DNA from: Curtobacterium sp. UNCCL20
Lineage (GTDB): Bacteria > Actinomycetota > Actinomycetes > Actinomycetales > Microbacteriaceae
Length of the DNA: 64,000 nucleotides
Assembly: GCF_900101675.1 (NCBI RefSeq)
Contig: NZ_FNKG01000001.1
Location: 248,001 to 312,000, forward strand
Direction: 5' to 3'
The notes under the pieces are model-generated. The model saw nothing but the letters and a program-made list of their open reading frames with translations. It did not search any database and had not been told where the DNA came from. A program made the translations under genes and the position numbers. Below, piece by piece: positions 9,186 to 18,900 of this stretch. Numbering within the stretch: position 1 is the first letter of the stretch; each line of letters opens with the position of its first letter.

Positions 9186-9986
9186 TTACGCCTCAACTCC
9201 TGCGCCGGCCGGCGCGTCCTGCGGGGCCTGCTGCTGGCGTCCACCGCGGTCGCCGCCACGGCGGTCGCCGCGCTCGCCACCACGGGGGCCACCACGACGC
9301 TCGGGGCGCGACGAACGCTGGTTCGCCTGCTCGCGAGCGAGCTCCTTGTTGGTGATGTCGCCCTTGTAGATCCAGACCTTCACACCGATGCGACCGAACG
9401 TGGTCCGGGCCTCGTAGAAGCCGTAGTCGATGTTCGCGCGGAGCGTGTGCAGGGGCACGCGGCCCTCGCGGTAGAACTCCGAGCGCGACATCTCGGCGCC
9501 GCCGAGACGGCCCGACACCTGGATGCGGACACCCTTGGCGCCGGCGCGCTGTGCACCCTGCAGGCCCTTGCGCATGGCGCGACGGAACGCGACACGAGCC
9601 GAGAGCTGCTCGGCGATGCCCTGCGCGACGAGCTGGGCCTCGGTCTCGGGGTTCTTGACCTCGAGGATGTTCAGCTGGATCTGCTTCTTGGTGAGCTTCT
9701 CGAGCTCGCCACGGACACGCTCCGCCTCGGCGCCACGGCGACCGATGACGATGCCCGGACGCGCGGTGTGGATGTCTACGCGGACGCGGTCACGGGTGCG
9801 CTCGAGCTCGATGCGTGCGACGCCGGCGCGGTCGAGGGTCTTCTTCAGGTACTCGCGCACCTTGATGTCCTCGGCCACGTAGTCGGCGTAGCGCTGACCC
9901 GGCTTCGTGCTGTCGGTGAACCAGTGCGAGACGTGGTCCGTCGTGATCCCGAGACGGAAGCCGTACGGGTTGACCTTCTGGCCCAT
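9186..9986 (-). CDS. rpsC: 30S ribosomal protein S3
   Basis: mRNA-entry protein with helicase activity together with S4 and S5. [18 protein letters not shown] opens the protein, followed by the KH type 2 domain with [11 protein letters not shown] and then the C-terminal domain with [18 protein letters not shown]. It ends in a long Arg/Gly-rich tail (about residues 220-266). At 266 residues it is longer than the 233-residue E. coli protein because of that tail. It overlaps the rplV stop by 1 base. Confidence 0.97.
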   Translation of the reverse strand: MGQKVNPYGFRLGITTDHVSHWFTDSTKPGQRYADYVAEDIKVREYLKKTLDRAGVARIELERTRDRVRVDIHTARPGIVIGRRGAEAERVRGELEKLTKKQIQLNILEVKNPETEAQLVAQGIAEQLSARVAFRRAMRKGLQGAQRAGAKGVRIQVSGRLGGAEMSRSEFYREGRVPLHTLRANIDYGFYEARTTFGRIGVKVWIYKGDITNKELAREQANQRSSRPERRGGPRGGERGDRRGGDRGGRQQQAPQDAPAGAGVEA

Positions 9987-10378
9987 TACTTGCTCGCCTT
10001 CTTGCTCGTCGCCGCAGCCTCGACCTCATCCGGCGTCGCGAGGACGACCGTGATGTGGGAGGTGCGCTTGTTGATGCGGAAGGCGCGGCCCTGGGCACGC
10101 GGCTGGAACCGCTTCAGGGTCGTGCCCTCGTCGACGAAGACGCGGCTCACGTAGAGGTCGCGCTCATCGAGGAAGCTGTTCGTCGAGTCAGCCTTCACCC
10201 GGGCGTTCGCGATCGCCGAGGCGACCAGCTTGTACACGGGCTCCGAAGCGCCCTGGGGGGCGAACTTCAGGATGGCGAGCGCCTCGTGGGCCTGCTTGCC
10301 GCGGATCAGCTCGATGACGCGACGGGCCTTCTGAGGCGTGACGCGGATGTGTCGCACGCGTGCGATCGACTCCACCAT
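9986..10378 (-). CDS. rplV: 50S ribosomal protein L22
   Basis: Lines the peptide exit tunnel with a long beta hairpin. The 130 residues show [23 protein letters not shown] and the loop region [30 protein letters not shown], with no obvious macrolide-resistance deletion in the hairpin. It follows rpsS by 25 bp. Confidence 0.97.
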   Translation of the reverse strand: MVESIARVRHIRVTPQKARRVIELIRGKQAHEALAILKFAPQGASEPVYKLVASAIANARVKADSTNSFLDERDLYVSRVFVDEGTTLKRFQPRAQGRAFRINKRTSHITVVLATPDEVEAAATSKKASK

Positions 10379-10403
10379 TTCGTTCCTCCTCTGCGTCGCC
10401 GCC

Positions 10404-10685
10404 TTAGCGGCGACGGCCCTTCTTGTCGTCCTTCACGTGACCACGGAAGGTGCGGGTCGGCGCGAACTCGCCGAGCTTGTGACCGACCATCGACTCGGTG
10501 ACGAACACCGGGATGTGCTTGCGGCCGTCGTGCACGGCGATCGTGTGCCCGAGCATGTTCGGGATGATCATCGAGCGACGCGACCAGGTACGGATCACGT
10601 TCTTGGTGTTGGCCTCGTTCTGCGTGACGACCTTGCGGAGCAGGTGCTCGTCGACGAAGGGGCCCTTCTTCAGACTGCGTGGCAT
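10404..10685 (-). CDS. rpsS: 30S ribosomal protein S19
   Basis: Binds the head of 16S rRNA and contacts S13. The 93 residues begin [16 protein letters not shown] and include [28 protein letters not shown] and the ending [22 protein letters not shown]. Length and order in the operon are standard. Confidence 0.97.
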   Translation of the reverse strand: MPRSLKKGPFVDEHLLRKVVTQNEANTKNVIRTWSRRSMIIPNMLGHTIAVHDGRKHIPVFVTESMVGHKLGEFAPTRTFRGHVKDDKKGRRR

Positions 10686-10696
10686 CTTCTGAACTC

Positions 10697-11536
10697 CTAC
10701 TTGCGCTTCTTGCCGGCGTTACGGCGACGGACGATGAGCTTGTCGCTCGGCTTGTTCGGCTTGCGCGTGCGACCCTCGGCCTGACCCCACGGGCTGACCG
10801 GGTGACGGCCACCGGAGGTCTTGCCCTCGCCACCACCGTGCGGGTGGTCGACCGGGTTCATCGCGACACCACGGACGGTCGGGCGGACGCCCTTCCAGCG
10901 CATGCGGCCGGCCTTGCCCCAGTTGATGTTCGACTGCTCGGCGTTGCCGACCTCGCCGATCGTGGCGCGGCAGCGGGCATCGACGTTGCGGACCTCGCCC
11001 GACGGCAGACGGAGCTGCGCGTAGGGGCCGTCCTTGGCGACGAGACGCACCGAGGCGCCGGCCGAACGCGCGAGCTTGGCGCCGCCACCGGGGCGGAGCT
11101 CGATCGCGTGCACGACGGTACCGACGGGGATGTTGCGGAGCGGCAGGTTGTTGCCCGGCTTGATGTCCGCGCCGGCGCCCTGCTCGATGACGTCGCCCTG
11201 CTTGAGCTTGTTCGGCGCGATGATGTAGCGCTTCGTGCCGTCCACGTAGTGCAGGAGCGCGATGCGCGCAGTGCGGTTCGGGTCGTACTCGATGTGCGCG
11301 ACCTTGGCGTCCACGCCGTCCTTGTCGTGACGACGGAAGTCGATCACGCGGTACTGGCGCTTGTGGCCACCACCGATGTGACGGGTGGTGATGCGGCCCG
11401 AGCTGTTGCGGCCACCGGTCTTCGGCAGCGGACGAAGCAGCGACTTCTCCGGCGTCGAACGGGTGATCTCAGCGAAGTCGGCGACCGACGAGCCGCGACG
11501 ACCGGGGGTCGTCGGCTTGTAGTTACGAATAGCCAT
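10697..11536 (-). CDS. rplB: 50S ribosomal protein L2
   Basis: Large-subunit protein near the peptidyl transferase centre, needed for subunit joining. The 279 residues contain the SRRGxxV-like N-terminus, [15 protein letters not shown], and the catalytic-loop region with [13 protein letters not shown], where the conserved histidine lies. Normal length. Confidence 0.98.
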   Translation of the reverse strand: MAIRNYKPTTPGRRGSSVADFAEITRSTPEKSLLRPLPKTGGRNSSGRITTRHIGGGHKRQYRVIDFRRHDKDGVDAKVAHIEYDPNRTARIALLHYVDGTKRYIIAPNKLKQGDVIEQGAGADIKPGNNLPLRNIPVGTVVHAIELRPGGGAKLARSAGASVRLVAKDGPYAQLRLPSGEVRNVDARCRATIGEVGNAEQSNINWGKAGRMRWKGVRPTVRGVAMNPVDHPHGGGEGKTSGGRHPVSPWGQAEGRTRKPNKPSDKLIVRRRNAGKKRK

Positions 11537-11554
11537 GATTTATCCCTCTGGTCC

Positions 11555-11854
11555 TCAGCCGACAGCCGTGAAGATGTCGATCGAACCGGACTTGAGCGTC
11601 ACGATGGCGCGCTTGGTGTCCTTGCGCTTGCCCATGCCGAAACGCGTGCGACGGGTCTTGCCCGGGCGGTTCAGCGTGTTGATGCTGGCGACCTTGACGT
11701 CGAAGATCTTCTCGATCGCGAGCTTGATCTCGGTCTTGTTCGAACGGGGGTCCACGATGAACGTGTACTTGCCCTGGTCGATCAGGCCGTAGCTCTTCTC
11801 CGAGACGACCGGCGAGATGATGATGTCGCGCGGGTCCTTGTTGAAGCCGCTCAT
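11555..11854 (-). CDS. rplW: 50S ribosomal protein L23
   Basis: Exit-tunnel rim protein and docking site for trigger factor and SRP. The 99 residues contain [21 protein letters not shown] and a [16 protein letters not shown] segment, ending with the [15 protein letters not shown] strand. It overlaps the rplD stop by 4 bp. Confidence 0.97.
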   Translation of the reverse strand: MSGFNKDPRDIIISPVVSEKSYGLIDQGKYTFIVDPRSNKTEIKLAIEKIFDVKVASINTLNRPGKTRRTRFGMGKRKDTKRAIVTLKSGSIDIFTAVG

Positions 11855-12510
11855 GCGGAGATCTCCTTCGCGGTCTTCGACGCGATGAAGGCGTCGAGTG
11901 CGCTCTTGCTGAAGACGAGTGCGTCGGCACGGAGCACGTCGTAGGCGTTGAGCTGGCCGTACGAGAGCGCGTGGACGTTCGGCAGGTTGCGGATCGACTT
12001 GAGCGTGAGCTCGTCGTCCGACTCGAGCACGACGAGCACGTTCTTGACGGGCGCGACCTTCTCGAGGAGCGTGCGCGCGGTCTTGGTCGACGGCACCTCA
12101 GCGGCGACGAAGCCCTCGACAGCGGCGATGCGGCCACCGCGGGCGCGGTCCGAGAGCGAGCCGAGCAGAGCCGCGGCGATCATCTTCTTCGGGGTGCGCT
12201 GCGAGTAGTCGCGCGGGGTCGGTCCGTGGACGACGCCACCGCCGGTGTGCTCCGGAGCGCGGACCGAACCCTGACGGGAGCGGCCGGTGCCCTTCTGCTT
12301 GAACGGCTTGCGACCGGCACCGCGGACTTCGCCGCGGTTCTTGGTCTTGTGGGTGCCCTGACGCGCGGCTGCGAGCTGCGCGGTGACGACCTGGTGGATC
12401 AGCGGGACGTTGGTCTCGACGTCGAAGAGCTCAGCGGGGAGCTCGACGGTGCCGGACTTGACACCCGATGCGTCGAGGACGTCGATCGTGGTTGCGGTCG
12501 TGGTGGCCAT
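11851..12510 (-). CDS. rplD: 50S ribosomal protein L4
   Basis: Tunnel protein, and in several bacteria the repressor of its own S10 operon. The 219-residue frame contains [37 protein letters not shown], the extended tunnel loop. ATG at 12510 is preferred. A GTG at 12516 would overlap the rplC stop as GTGA and is possible, adding two residues. Confidence 0.96.
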   Translation of the reverse strand: MATTTATTIDVLDASGVKSGTVELPAELFDVETNVPLIHQVVTAQLAAARQGTHKTKNRGEVRGAGRKPFKQKGTGRSRQGSVRAPEHTGGGVVHGPTPRDYSQRTPKKMIAAALLGSLSDRARGGRIAAVEGFVAAEVPSTKTARTLLEKVAPVKNVLVVLESDDELTLKSIRNLPNVHALSYGQLNAYDVLRADALVFSKSALDAFIASKTAKEISA

Positions 12511-12512
12511 GA

Positions 12513-13166
12513 TCACTTACCCTTCACGGCGGTGCGGACGAAGACGGAGCGACCGCGAGCACCGGGGACGGCGCCCTTGACGAGCAGCAGACCCTTCTCG
12601 GCGTCGACGGCGTGCACCGTGAGGTTGAGGACGGTCACGCGCTCGCCACCCATGCGACCAGCCATCCGCATGCCCTTGAAGACACGCGACGGGGTCGAGG
12701 AAGCACCGATCGAGCCGGGCTTGCGGTGGTTGCGGTGCGAACCGTGCGAAGCGGAGACGCCGGCGAAGCCGTGGCGCTTCATGACACCAGCGAAGCCCTT
12801 GCCCTTCGACGTGCCGACGACGTCGACCTTCTGGCCCGCCTCGAACGTGTCGACGGTGAGCTCCTGGCCGAGCGAGTACTCAGCGGTGTCGTTGGTGCGG
12901 ATCTCCGTGAGGGTGCGGCGCGGGGTGACCCCGGCGGCCTCGAAGTGACCAGCGGCAGGCTTGTTGACCTTGCGCGGGTCGATGGCGCCGGCGGCGATCT
13001 GGATCGCCTCGTAGCCGTCGCGCTCGACGTTGCGGATCTGGGTGACCACGTTCGGGCCGACCTCGATCACGGTGACGGGGATGAACTTGTTGTTCTCGTC
13101 CCACACCTGGGTCATCCCGAGCTTCTTGCCGAGGAGGCCCTTGACGGACTTGGTTGAATTCGCCAT
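12513..13166 (-). CDS. rplC: 50S ribosomal protein L3
   Basis: One of the two assembly initiators of the 50S subunit, near the peptidyl transferase centre. The 217 residues show [18 protein letters not shown] at the start and the central loop [14 protein letters not shown], followed by [23 protein letters not shown]. It follows rpsJ by 13 bp. Confidence 0.97.
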   Translation of the reverse strand: MANSTKSVKGLLGKKLGMTQVWDENNKFIPVTVIEVGPNVVTQIRNVERDGYEAIQIAAGAIDPRKVNKPAAGHFEAAGVTPRRTLTEIRTNDTAEYSLGQELTVDTFEAGQKVDVVGTSKGKGFAGVMKRHGFAGVSASHGSHRNHRKPGSIGASSTPSRVFKGMRMAGRMGGERVTVLNLTVHAVDAEKGLLLVKGAVPGARGRSVFVRTAVKGK

Positions 13167-13179
13167 CAGTCCAGCCCCC

Positions 13180-13488
13180 TTACAGCTTGATCTCGATGTT
13201 GACGTCTGCCGGGAGGTCGAGTCGCATGAGCGAGTCGACGGCCTTCGGCGTCGGGTCGACGATGTCGATGACCCGCTTGTGCGTGCGCTTCTCGAAGTGC
13301 TCGCGCGAGTCCTTGTACTTGTGAGGAGAACGGATCACGGTGACCACGTTCTTCTCGGTGGGGAGCGGCACCGGGCCGACCACGGTCGCACCGGCACGGG
13401 TCACCGTGTCGACGATCTTCCGGGCCGACGTGTCGATGACCTCGTGGTCGTACGACTTGAGCCGGATGCGGATCTTCTGTCCCGCCAT
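13180..13488 (-). CDS. rpsJ: 30S ribosomal protein S10
   Basis: First gene of the S10 operon. S10 binds the head of 16S rRNA and, as NusE, takes part in transcription antitermination. ATG at 13488 gives [21 protein letters not shown], the family N-terminus; a much longer open frame upstream is not coding. The 102 residues end [14 protein letters not shown]. Confidence 0.97.
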   Translation of the reverse strand: MAGQKIRIRLKSYDHEVIDTSARKIVDTVTRAGATVVGPVPLPTEKNVVTVIRSPHKYKDSREHFEKRTHKRVIDIVDPTPKAVDSLMRLDLPADVNIEIKL

Positions 13489-13827
13489 GTGTCTCTTTGT
13501 CCTCTCTGCGCCGCGCACCCTCGGGCCGCCTGACGCCGCCGCCACCGTGCATTCCTGCACGGCTTGGCTGTTTTCCTGAACCAACCGGCCGCATCCGCTG
13601 TGGGATGACCGCTGTTCTCCTGTCAACCGCGCGGGGCGACCGGGGCCGTCCAGCGTGGGCATGTCGTCACCCCCGCGTCCGGACACAGCTGTGGCCGGGC
13701 GCATTCGAGGGAGTCGATCTCGTTCTGCTGCCTGCGGCCCAACCCAGCCCTGCTGAACAGAGGGGTTGTGCACTGCCAGAGCAGTGATCCTGCGCACGCG
13801 AACGCACGCGGAATTCGGAACCGGACA
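13489..13827 (-). promoter_or_regulatory. Leader region of the S10 operon
   Basis: About 340 bp without a gene lie between the proposed promoter and rpsJ. Two small hairpins are visible: CACTGC-CAGA-GCAGTG at 13771-13786 and CCGTGCA-TTCC-TGCACGG at 13545-13562. The length suggests a regulated mRNA leader, as in other S10 operons where L4 acts. I cannot match it to a known leader fold. Confidence 0.35.
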
Positions 13828-13856
13828 AGTCTCGCATAGGCGCGCCATCCGTGCAA
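13828..13856 (-). promoter_or_regulatory. Possible S10 operon promoter
   Basis: On the minus strand TTGCAC (13856-13851) is followed after 17 bp by GAGACT (13833-13828). The -35 is close to consensus; the -10 keeps the A at position 2 and T at position 6. The position at the upstream end of the operon supports it. Confidence 0.4.
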
Positions 13857-13957
13857 CCCGGGCGTGTCGCGATTTCGCGGCGTGTCGGGATCGCCGCACT
13901 TCCCCGGATCCACGGGGATCGGCGGGCCTGGCGGCACGGGCCGGCCCCGACACGCAG

Positions 13958-13988
13958 CATGCCCTCCGGAGACGGTCCGGAGGGCATG
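13958..13988 (-). terminator. Terminator of the DarT-like gene
   Basis: A perfect 13-bp stem (CATGCCCTCCGGA) with a 5-base loop, ending 20 bp after the stop codon of the 14009-14818 gene. Confidence 0.75.
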
Positions 13989-14008
13989 TCGTCGTGTGTG
14001 CGGAGGTC

Positions 14009-14818
14009 CTACTCGGCCACCACCGGCGGCACGAACCACGGCGGGAAGACGGCGACCCGGGGAGCGTGTCCACCGTGGTCCTGCAGCACCGCCTTGACGG
14101 TCTGACGGACGCGGTCGTTCGGCACGCCGATCACCGCGACGGCGGAGAACGGCACGCTCGGCCCCGCGAGGAGCTCGAGGCCGAGCATCTCCGGGTCGGT
14201 GAAGTCGGTGCGCCGGATGAGGTTCGTCGCGGCCTCACGACCGACGGCGAAACGGACGTCCGCTGCTTCGGCGTCCTGGTCGGCGACGATCACGGATTCA
14301 CCGAAGGCCGACACCGGCACCACGAGCATGATGTACTCCGTCGCCCGCGTCCGGCGTGCGGCGTCGGACCAGCGCTCGCCCTCGGCGCCGCTGCGGAGCT
14401 CGTCCCAGCGGGTGGCGTCCGGCGAGAGCGTGAACGGCACGTGCGCGGCGACCGGGGACCCGTCGGGCGCGGTGGCCTCGGCACGGGCGGCGCGGGCGGC
14501 GGCGGACGCCACGTCGACGACCGGGGTGACGGCGTCGGAGGCGAGGATCGCGCCGGACCCGACGATGTCGTCGAGGTTGTCCACGTGGGTCACGTGGTGG
14601 GCTCGGAGCGACGCGAAGTCGCGCGCCTCGGGCAGGTCGGGCACCGGGGACCGCAACGAGGACGCGGGAGCGGCGGCCTGGCCGGGGACGGTCCGGAGCG
14701 AGGTGGTGATCCGGGTGCGGCGGGGGGTCGGCGTCGGGATCTCCGACGCGTCACGCTGGCGCGGGGCGCAGATGTCGCAGAGTTCGGTGGGGAATCCGTG
14801 GATGCACTCGTCAGTCAC
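14009..14818 (-). CDS. DarT-like (DUF4433) protein, orphan
   Basis: Resembles DarT enzymes, which ADP-ribosylate thymidines in single-stranded DNA using NAD. Visible matches to the fold are HVTHVDNL (residues 75-82, NAD-binding start), AHVPFTLSP (125-133), [12 protein letters not shown] (162-173), DVRFAVG, and [13 protein letters not shown], where E215 falls at the catalytic glutamate. An N-terminal C-x-H...C-x2-C knuckle (C5, H7, C14, C17) may bind zinc. GTG at 14818 is chosen because it puts the cysteines at the N-terminus and follows an AAGGA box; TTG at 14872 is the alternative. No DarG macrodomain antitoxin gene lies on either side. Activity is inferred from motifs only; it may be a non-toxic relative. 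Confidence 0.65.
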   Translation of the reverse strand: MTDECIHGFPTELCDICAPRQRDASEIPTPTPRRTRITTSLRTVPGQAAAPASSLRSPVPDLPEARDFASLRAHHVTHVDNLDDIVGSGAILASDAVTPVVDVASAAARAARAEATAPDGSPVAAHVPFTLSPDATRWDELRSGAEGERWSDAARRTRATEYIMLVVPVSAFGESVIVADQDAEAADVRFAVGREAATNLIRRTDFTDPEMLGLELLAGPSVPFSAVAVIGVPNDRVRQTVKAVLQDHGGHAPRVAVFPPWFVPPVVAE

Positions 14819-14899
14819 GACTGGTGGGGGTCCTTCCGTGCCCGTGTGGGGATGGTCGGGCACGAGGTCCAACGGTACGTCATCCCGGCCCCCTCGTGG

Positions 14900-15877
14900 T
14901 CACTGTCGGTAGAGCAGGGCCCGGACCTCGGACTCCGCGGCGTGCAGGCGGCTCTGGTCGATCGTCTCACCGTGGTCGTAGGCGTCGAGCAACCGCGGGT
15001 CGATGTAGCTCTGCCGGCACACCGTCGGGGTGTTGCCGAGGACCTCGCTCGCCGCCTTCACCGCGTGCGAGACGGCCTTCTTGCGCTTCGCCTGCGACGA
15101 CTGCGGACCCGTCGTCGCCAGGTCGACCGCTGCTGCGACCGTACCGTGCAGCGTGCGGAAGTCCTTGGCGGTGAACTCGTCACCGGCCCGCTCCTTCACG
15201 TAGGCGTTGATGTCCTCGGCGGTGAGCGGTTCCCACTCGGCTCCGCGGCGCTCCCGGAACGAGAGCAGTCGCGCGTTCGGTCCGCGCCGCTTCATGCCGA
15301 CGATGACGGGTGCGAGGTCGGGGTCGTGGATCGACGACGACCACTCCTGGCCGCTCTTGCCCGGGAAGTCCAGCTCGATGTCGTCCCCCGACACGTGGGC
15401 GTGCGCACAGAGCAGCGTCGACAGGCCGCGGCTGCCGTGCTCGGAGGCGTACCGTTCCGACCCGACCCGCAACGATCCCTGGTCGAGCATCCGGAACGCC
15501 GCCGCCAGCGCGCGCTGTCGGTCCGGCTCCGGGCGCCGCAGGTCCTGCGTCACCATCCGCCGTGCCGCCGGAAGGGACTCGGCGAGGGCCAGGGCACGGT
15601 CGTACTTGATGCGGTCCATCCGCTGCCGCCACGACGGGTGGTACATGTACTGCCGACGTCCGGCGCCGTCGATGCCGGTCGCGATGATGTGGCCGTTCTC
15701 GTACGGCGAGATCCAGACGTCGTCCCACGCCGGCGGGATCACGAAGTCCTCCAGGCGCTGCCGCACCTCGGGGTCGGTGACCGTCTGGCCGTCGGGGTCG
15801 CGGTACGTGAAGCCGCGGCCGCTGCGGACGCGGTGGTACCCGCGACCGTTGGTCGCGGAACGGCGGAGGCGTGTCAC
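14900..15877 (-). CDS. DNA topoisomerase IB (poxvirus-like)
   Basis: Relaxes supercoiled DNA by nicking one strand through a 3'-phosphotyrosine. The 325 residues have the bacterial/poxviral TopIB layout. The N-terminal domain carries IPPAWDDVWISPYENGHI and GRRQYMYHP. The catalytic domain carries SLRVGSERY (Arg137), FPGKSG (Lys173), FTAKDFRTLHGT (Arg241) and the nucleophile in RQSYIDPRL (Tyr291). All expected catalytic residues are present. It lies 81 bp upstream of the DarT-like gene in the same direction, and a shared transcript is possible. Such genes are common in soil and plant actinobacteria and dispensable. Confidence 0.9.
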   Translation of the reverse strand: MTRLRRSATNGRGYHRVRSGRGFTYRDPDGQTVTDPEVRQRLEDFVIPPAWDDVWISPYENGHIIATGIDGAGRRQYMYHPSWRQRMDRIKYDRALALAESLPAARRMVTQDLRRPEPDRQRALAAAFRMLDQGSLRVGSERYASEHGSRGLSTLLCAHAHVSGDDIELDFPGKSGQEWSSSIHDPDLAPVIVGMKRRGPNARLLSFRERRGAEWEPLTAEDINAYVKERAGDEFTAKDFRTLHGTVAAAVDLATTGPQSSQAKRKKAVSHAVKAASEVLGNTPTVCRQSYIDPRLLDAYDHGETIDQSRLHAAESEVRALLYRQ

Positions 15878-15920
15878 GTCCCCGATGCAACTCGCGACCG
15901 CCTGTGACGGGACCCGGCAA

Positions 15921-15964
15921 CGGACTGGAGGCCCGTGGCGGGTCCGCCACGGGCCTCCAGTCCG
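15921..15964. repeat. Dispersed palindrome, CTGGAGGC family (copy 2)
   Basis: Perfect 20-bp arms (CGGACTGGAGGCCCGTGGCG, 15921-15940, with 15945-15964) around a 4-base loop. It starts 8 bp after the stop of the giant DUF11 gene and so probably serves as its terminator, upstream of the topoisomerase gene. Confidence 0.8.
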
Positions 15965-15972
15965 TCAGCCGG

Positions 15973-18900
15973 TCACGCCAGGCGGCGTCGACGCGCGACC
16001 AGCAGGACCCCGCCCACGGTCATCGCGAGGAGCGCGAGGAGCGCGCCGATCCCGAGTCCGGCCGCGCCGGTGAAGGCGAGTTCGCCCGCGGGCTTCGGTG
16101 CGTCGCGCACCGGGGCCGGGTCGCTGGCGCGCATCGGGTCCGTCGGGCTGGCGGAGCCGGCGATCGGCACCACCTGCGTCGTCGGTGATTCGACCGTGGC
16201 GACGTTCGTGATGCGGTCAGGGGCGTCGGTCGCGACCTTCGCCGTGACCTGGAACGCGACCTGGCCGTCGACCGCGAGCGGACCCGTGAGGGTGCAGGTG
16301 ACGGTCTGCCCGGTGGTGCAGGTCGCGGCTTTCGCGTCGTTCACGCTCACCAGGGTGAGGCCGGCCGGCAGACGGTCGGTGACCACCACGGGGCCCGGGT
16401 CCTCGGTGAGACCGTCGTTGCGGACCGTGATCGTGTAGCCCACCGTCTTCCCGCGCACCAGCTTCCCGGTGTGCGTCTTCGTGATCGACAGGCTCGAGGC
16501 GGGGTCCACGGCGAGCGCGTCGGCGTCGGCGTTGTCGACGACCGTCGTCTCGGTCGTGGTCGTCGCGACGGTCGCGGTCGGCTGCACGCCCGGGTACGCG
16601 GCGGCCGTCGGCGTCTGGTGCACCGTGATGACCGGGGCGAGCGACCCCGCCGGCAGCGTCCCCGCCAGGGCGAACGACACCGTGGTCGAGCCGTCTGCGT
16701 TCCGTTCCACACCGGTGACCGTCCACGCGGGGTCGACCTCGGTCGACACGTACGTCAGGCCCTTCGGCAGCGTGTACGTCGCCGTGACGCCGGCGGCGTC
16801 GGACAGTCCGGCGTTCCGCACCTGGATCGTCTCCGGCAAGTCACTGCCGATGACGGCTGTGCCCTGGTGGCCGATCGTGATCGCGACGTTCGCCACCTCG
16901 TCGACGTCGAGCGGGCTCGTCACCGGCTGGTCGTTCGTGCCGACGGGCGGATTGGTGCCCTGCCCGGTGATGACCGCGCGGTTCTCGATCGTCCCGGCCG
17001 TGTAGCCAGAGGCGACCTTCGTGGTGATCCACAGACCGGGGGCGTCCGTCCCGGCGACGATCGTCGTCGGGAGCGAGCACGTGACGAGGGTCGGGTCGGT
17101 GGCGCCGTCGCAGGTCCACACGGCGCCGTCGCTCGAGGCGCCCGTGAACGTCAGGCCCGCGGGCAGCTGGTCGGTGACGACCGTGGTGGGCTGCTCGTCG
17201 GACGGTCCCTCGTTGCGGACCTGGAGGAGCCAGACCTGCTCAGCACCCGCGGTGACCCGCTTGGCGGCCGTCGTCGAGCCGACCTTCACCACCGGGGTCT
17301 TCGTCAGTGTGAGTGCCGCGTGGGTCGTCACCGTGACGTCGTCACCGGAGGTGTCGTTCGACGGGTCGGTGTCCGGCGTCGCGCTCGCGACCGCCACGGT
17401 GTTGCGGAGCGTGCCGGCCGGGGTGCCCGACGCGATGGAGGCGGTCACGTGGAACACCGCGACCGCACCGGACGGGAACGTGCCGGTCGACCAGGTGGAG
17501 ACGTCGTCGCCGTGCTTCCACGCGGTGTCGTCCGTCGCGACCTCCGTCACCGTCATGCCCGTGGGCGGGGTGTCCGTCCAGGTCGCGTCCCGCGCATCCG
17601 AGGGACCGTCGTTCGTCACGGTGACGTCGTAGGTGACGTCCGTGCCGGCATCGGCGCTCGGGGTGCTGGTGCGCTGCTTCGTGATCGACAGGTCGGCGTG
17701 GGCGGTGACGTCGACCGTCGCGTCGTCGTGCGCCACGGGACCGGACGCCGTGATCGGCGAGGCCGTCGCGGTGTTCACGATCGACGAACCGCGGAAGGAC
17801 GCCGGCACGTGCACGGTCAGCACGATCGTGTCCGAGTCGGTCGCGCCCGCGGCGATGCCAGCGGCACTCGAGAGCGTCAGGACGCCGTCCTCGTTCGACT
17901 CGAGCGTCCAGTGCTGCTCGGTCTCCGGGGAGAGTCCTCGGAACTCCACGCCGGCGGGCAGGGTGTCCTGCACCCGGACGCTCGGCGTGGCGTCGTCGCC
18001 GGCGGGCAGGTCGGACGGTCCCGTCGGGTTCGCCACCGTGATCGTGTACGTGACGTCCTTCCCCGCGTCGACCGTCTCGACGTCCGCGGTCTTCGTCACG
18101 GACAGTCCGGCGGTCTGCGAGGCGTCGCTGCGGGCCTGGTCCTGCTGGGTCGCGGCGTTGTCCGCGGTCACCACGGCGGTGTTCACCAGGGTGCCGGTGA
18201 TGGACGACGGGGTCGTCACCGTGATGGTGAACGTCGTGCTCTTCCCGGCGGCGAGCGTGCCGTCGAGCACACAGGTGACGTCGGTGCCGTCGGCCGCGGG
18301 GGCCGTGCACGTCCAGGGGCCGACGGTCTGGGTGATGGTGTCGGTCCCCTTGTCGACGGGGGCCTCCGACCGGAGGCGCGTGCCCGACTCGAGCGTGTCC
18401 GTCACCCGGACCGAGCGGGCGTCGGCCGTCCCGGTGTTCGTCACCGTGACGGTCCAGTCCGCCGGGTCACCGGCGACCAGCGCCGCGGACCGGAAGGCCT
18501 TGTCGATGGTCAGCGACGTCCTGTCGTCCACCGCGGTGGTCGCCTTCGAGTCGTCGTTCGACGACGTGGGATCGGTCGTCTTCGCGGAGTCGACCGACAC
18601 GGCAGCGGTGTTCACGATCGACTGTGCTGCGGTGACGTCCGCGTGCACGGTCCCGGTGACGGTGATCGCACCGGCGGTTGTGCCGTTCGCGAGGCCGTCG
18701 CGGGTGCACGTCACGGTGTTGTCGTCCGTGTCGCAGGTCCACGCGGTGTCGGTCGAGGTGGCGCTGACGAGCGTCACGGTGTCGGGCAGCGTGTCCGTGA
18801 CGGTCACCGTGCCGCGTGCGTCCGAGACACTCTGCACGGCCGCGTCGTCGCGGTTCTGCACGGACAGGTTCCACGAGATCGTCCGTCCGGCCTGGGCCTG

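Noticed and set aside
13766-15907. 713-residue plus-strand frame across the DarT-like and topoisomerase genes
   Set aside because: Composition is typical of an antisense frame; both minus-strand genes have firm family motifs.
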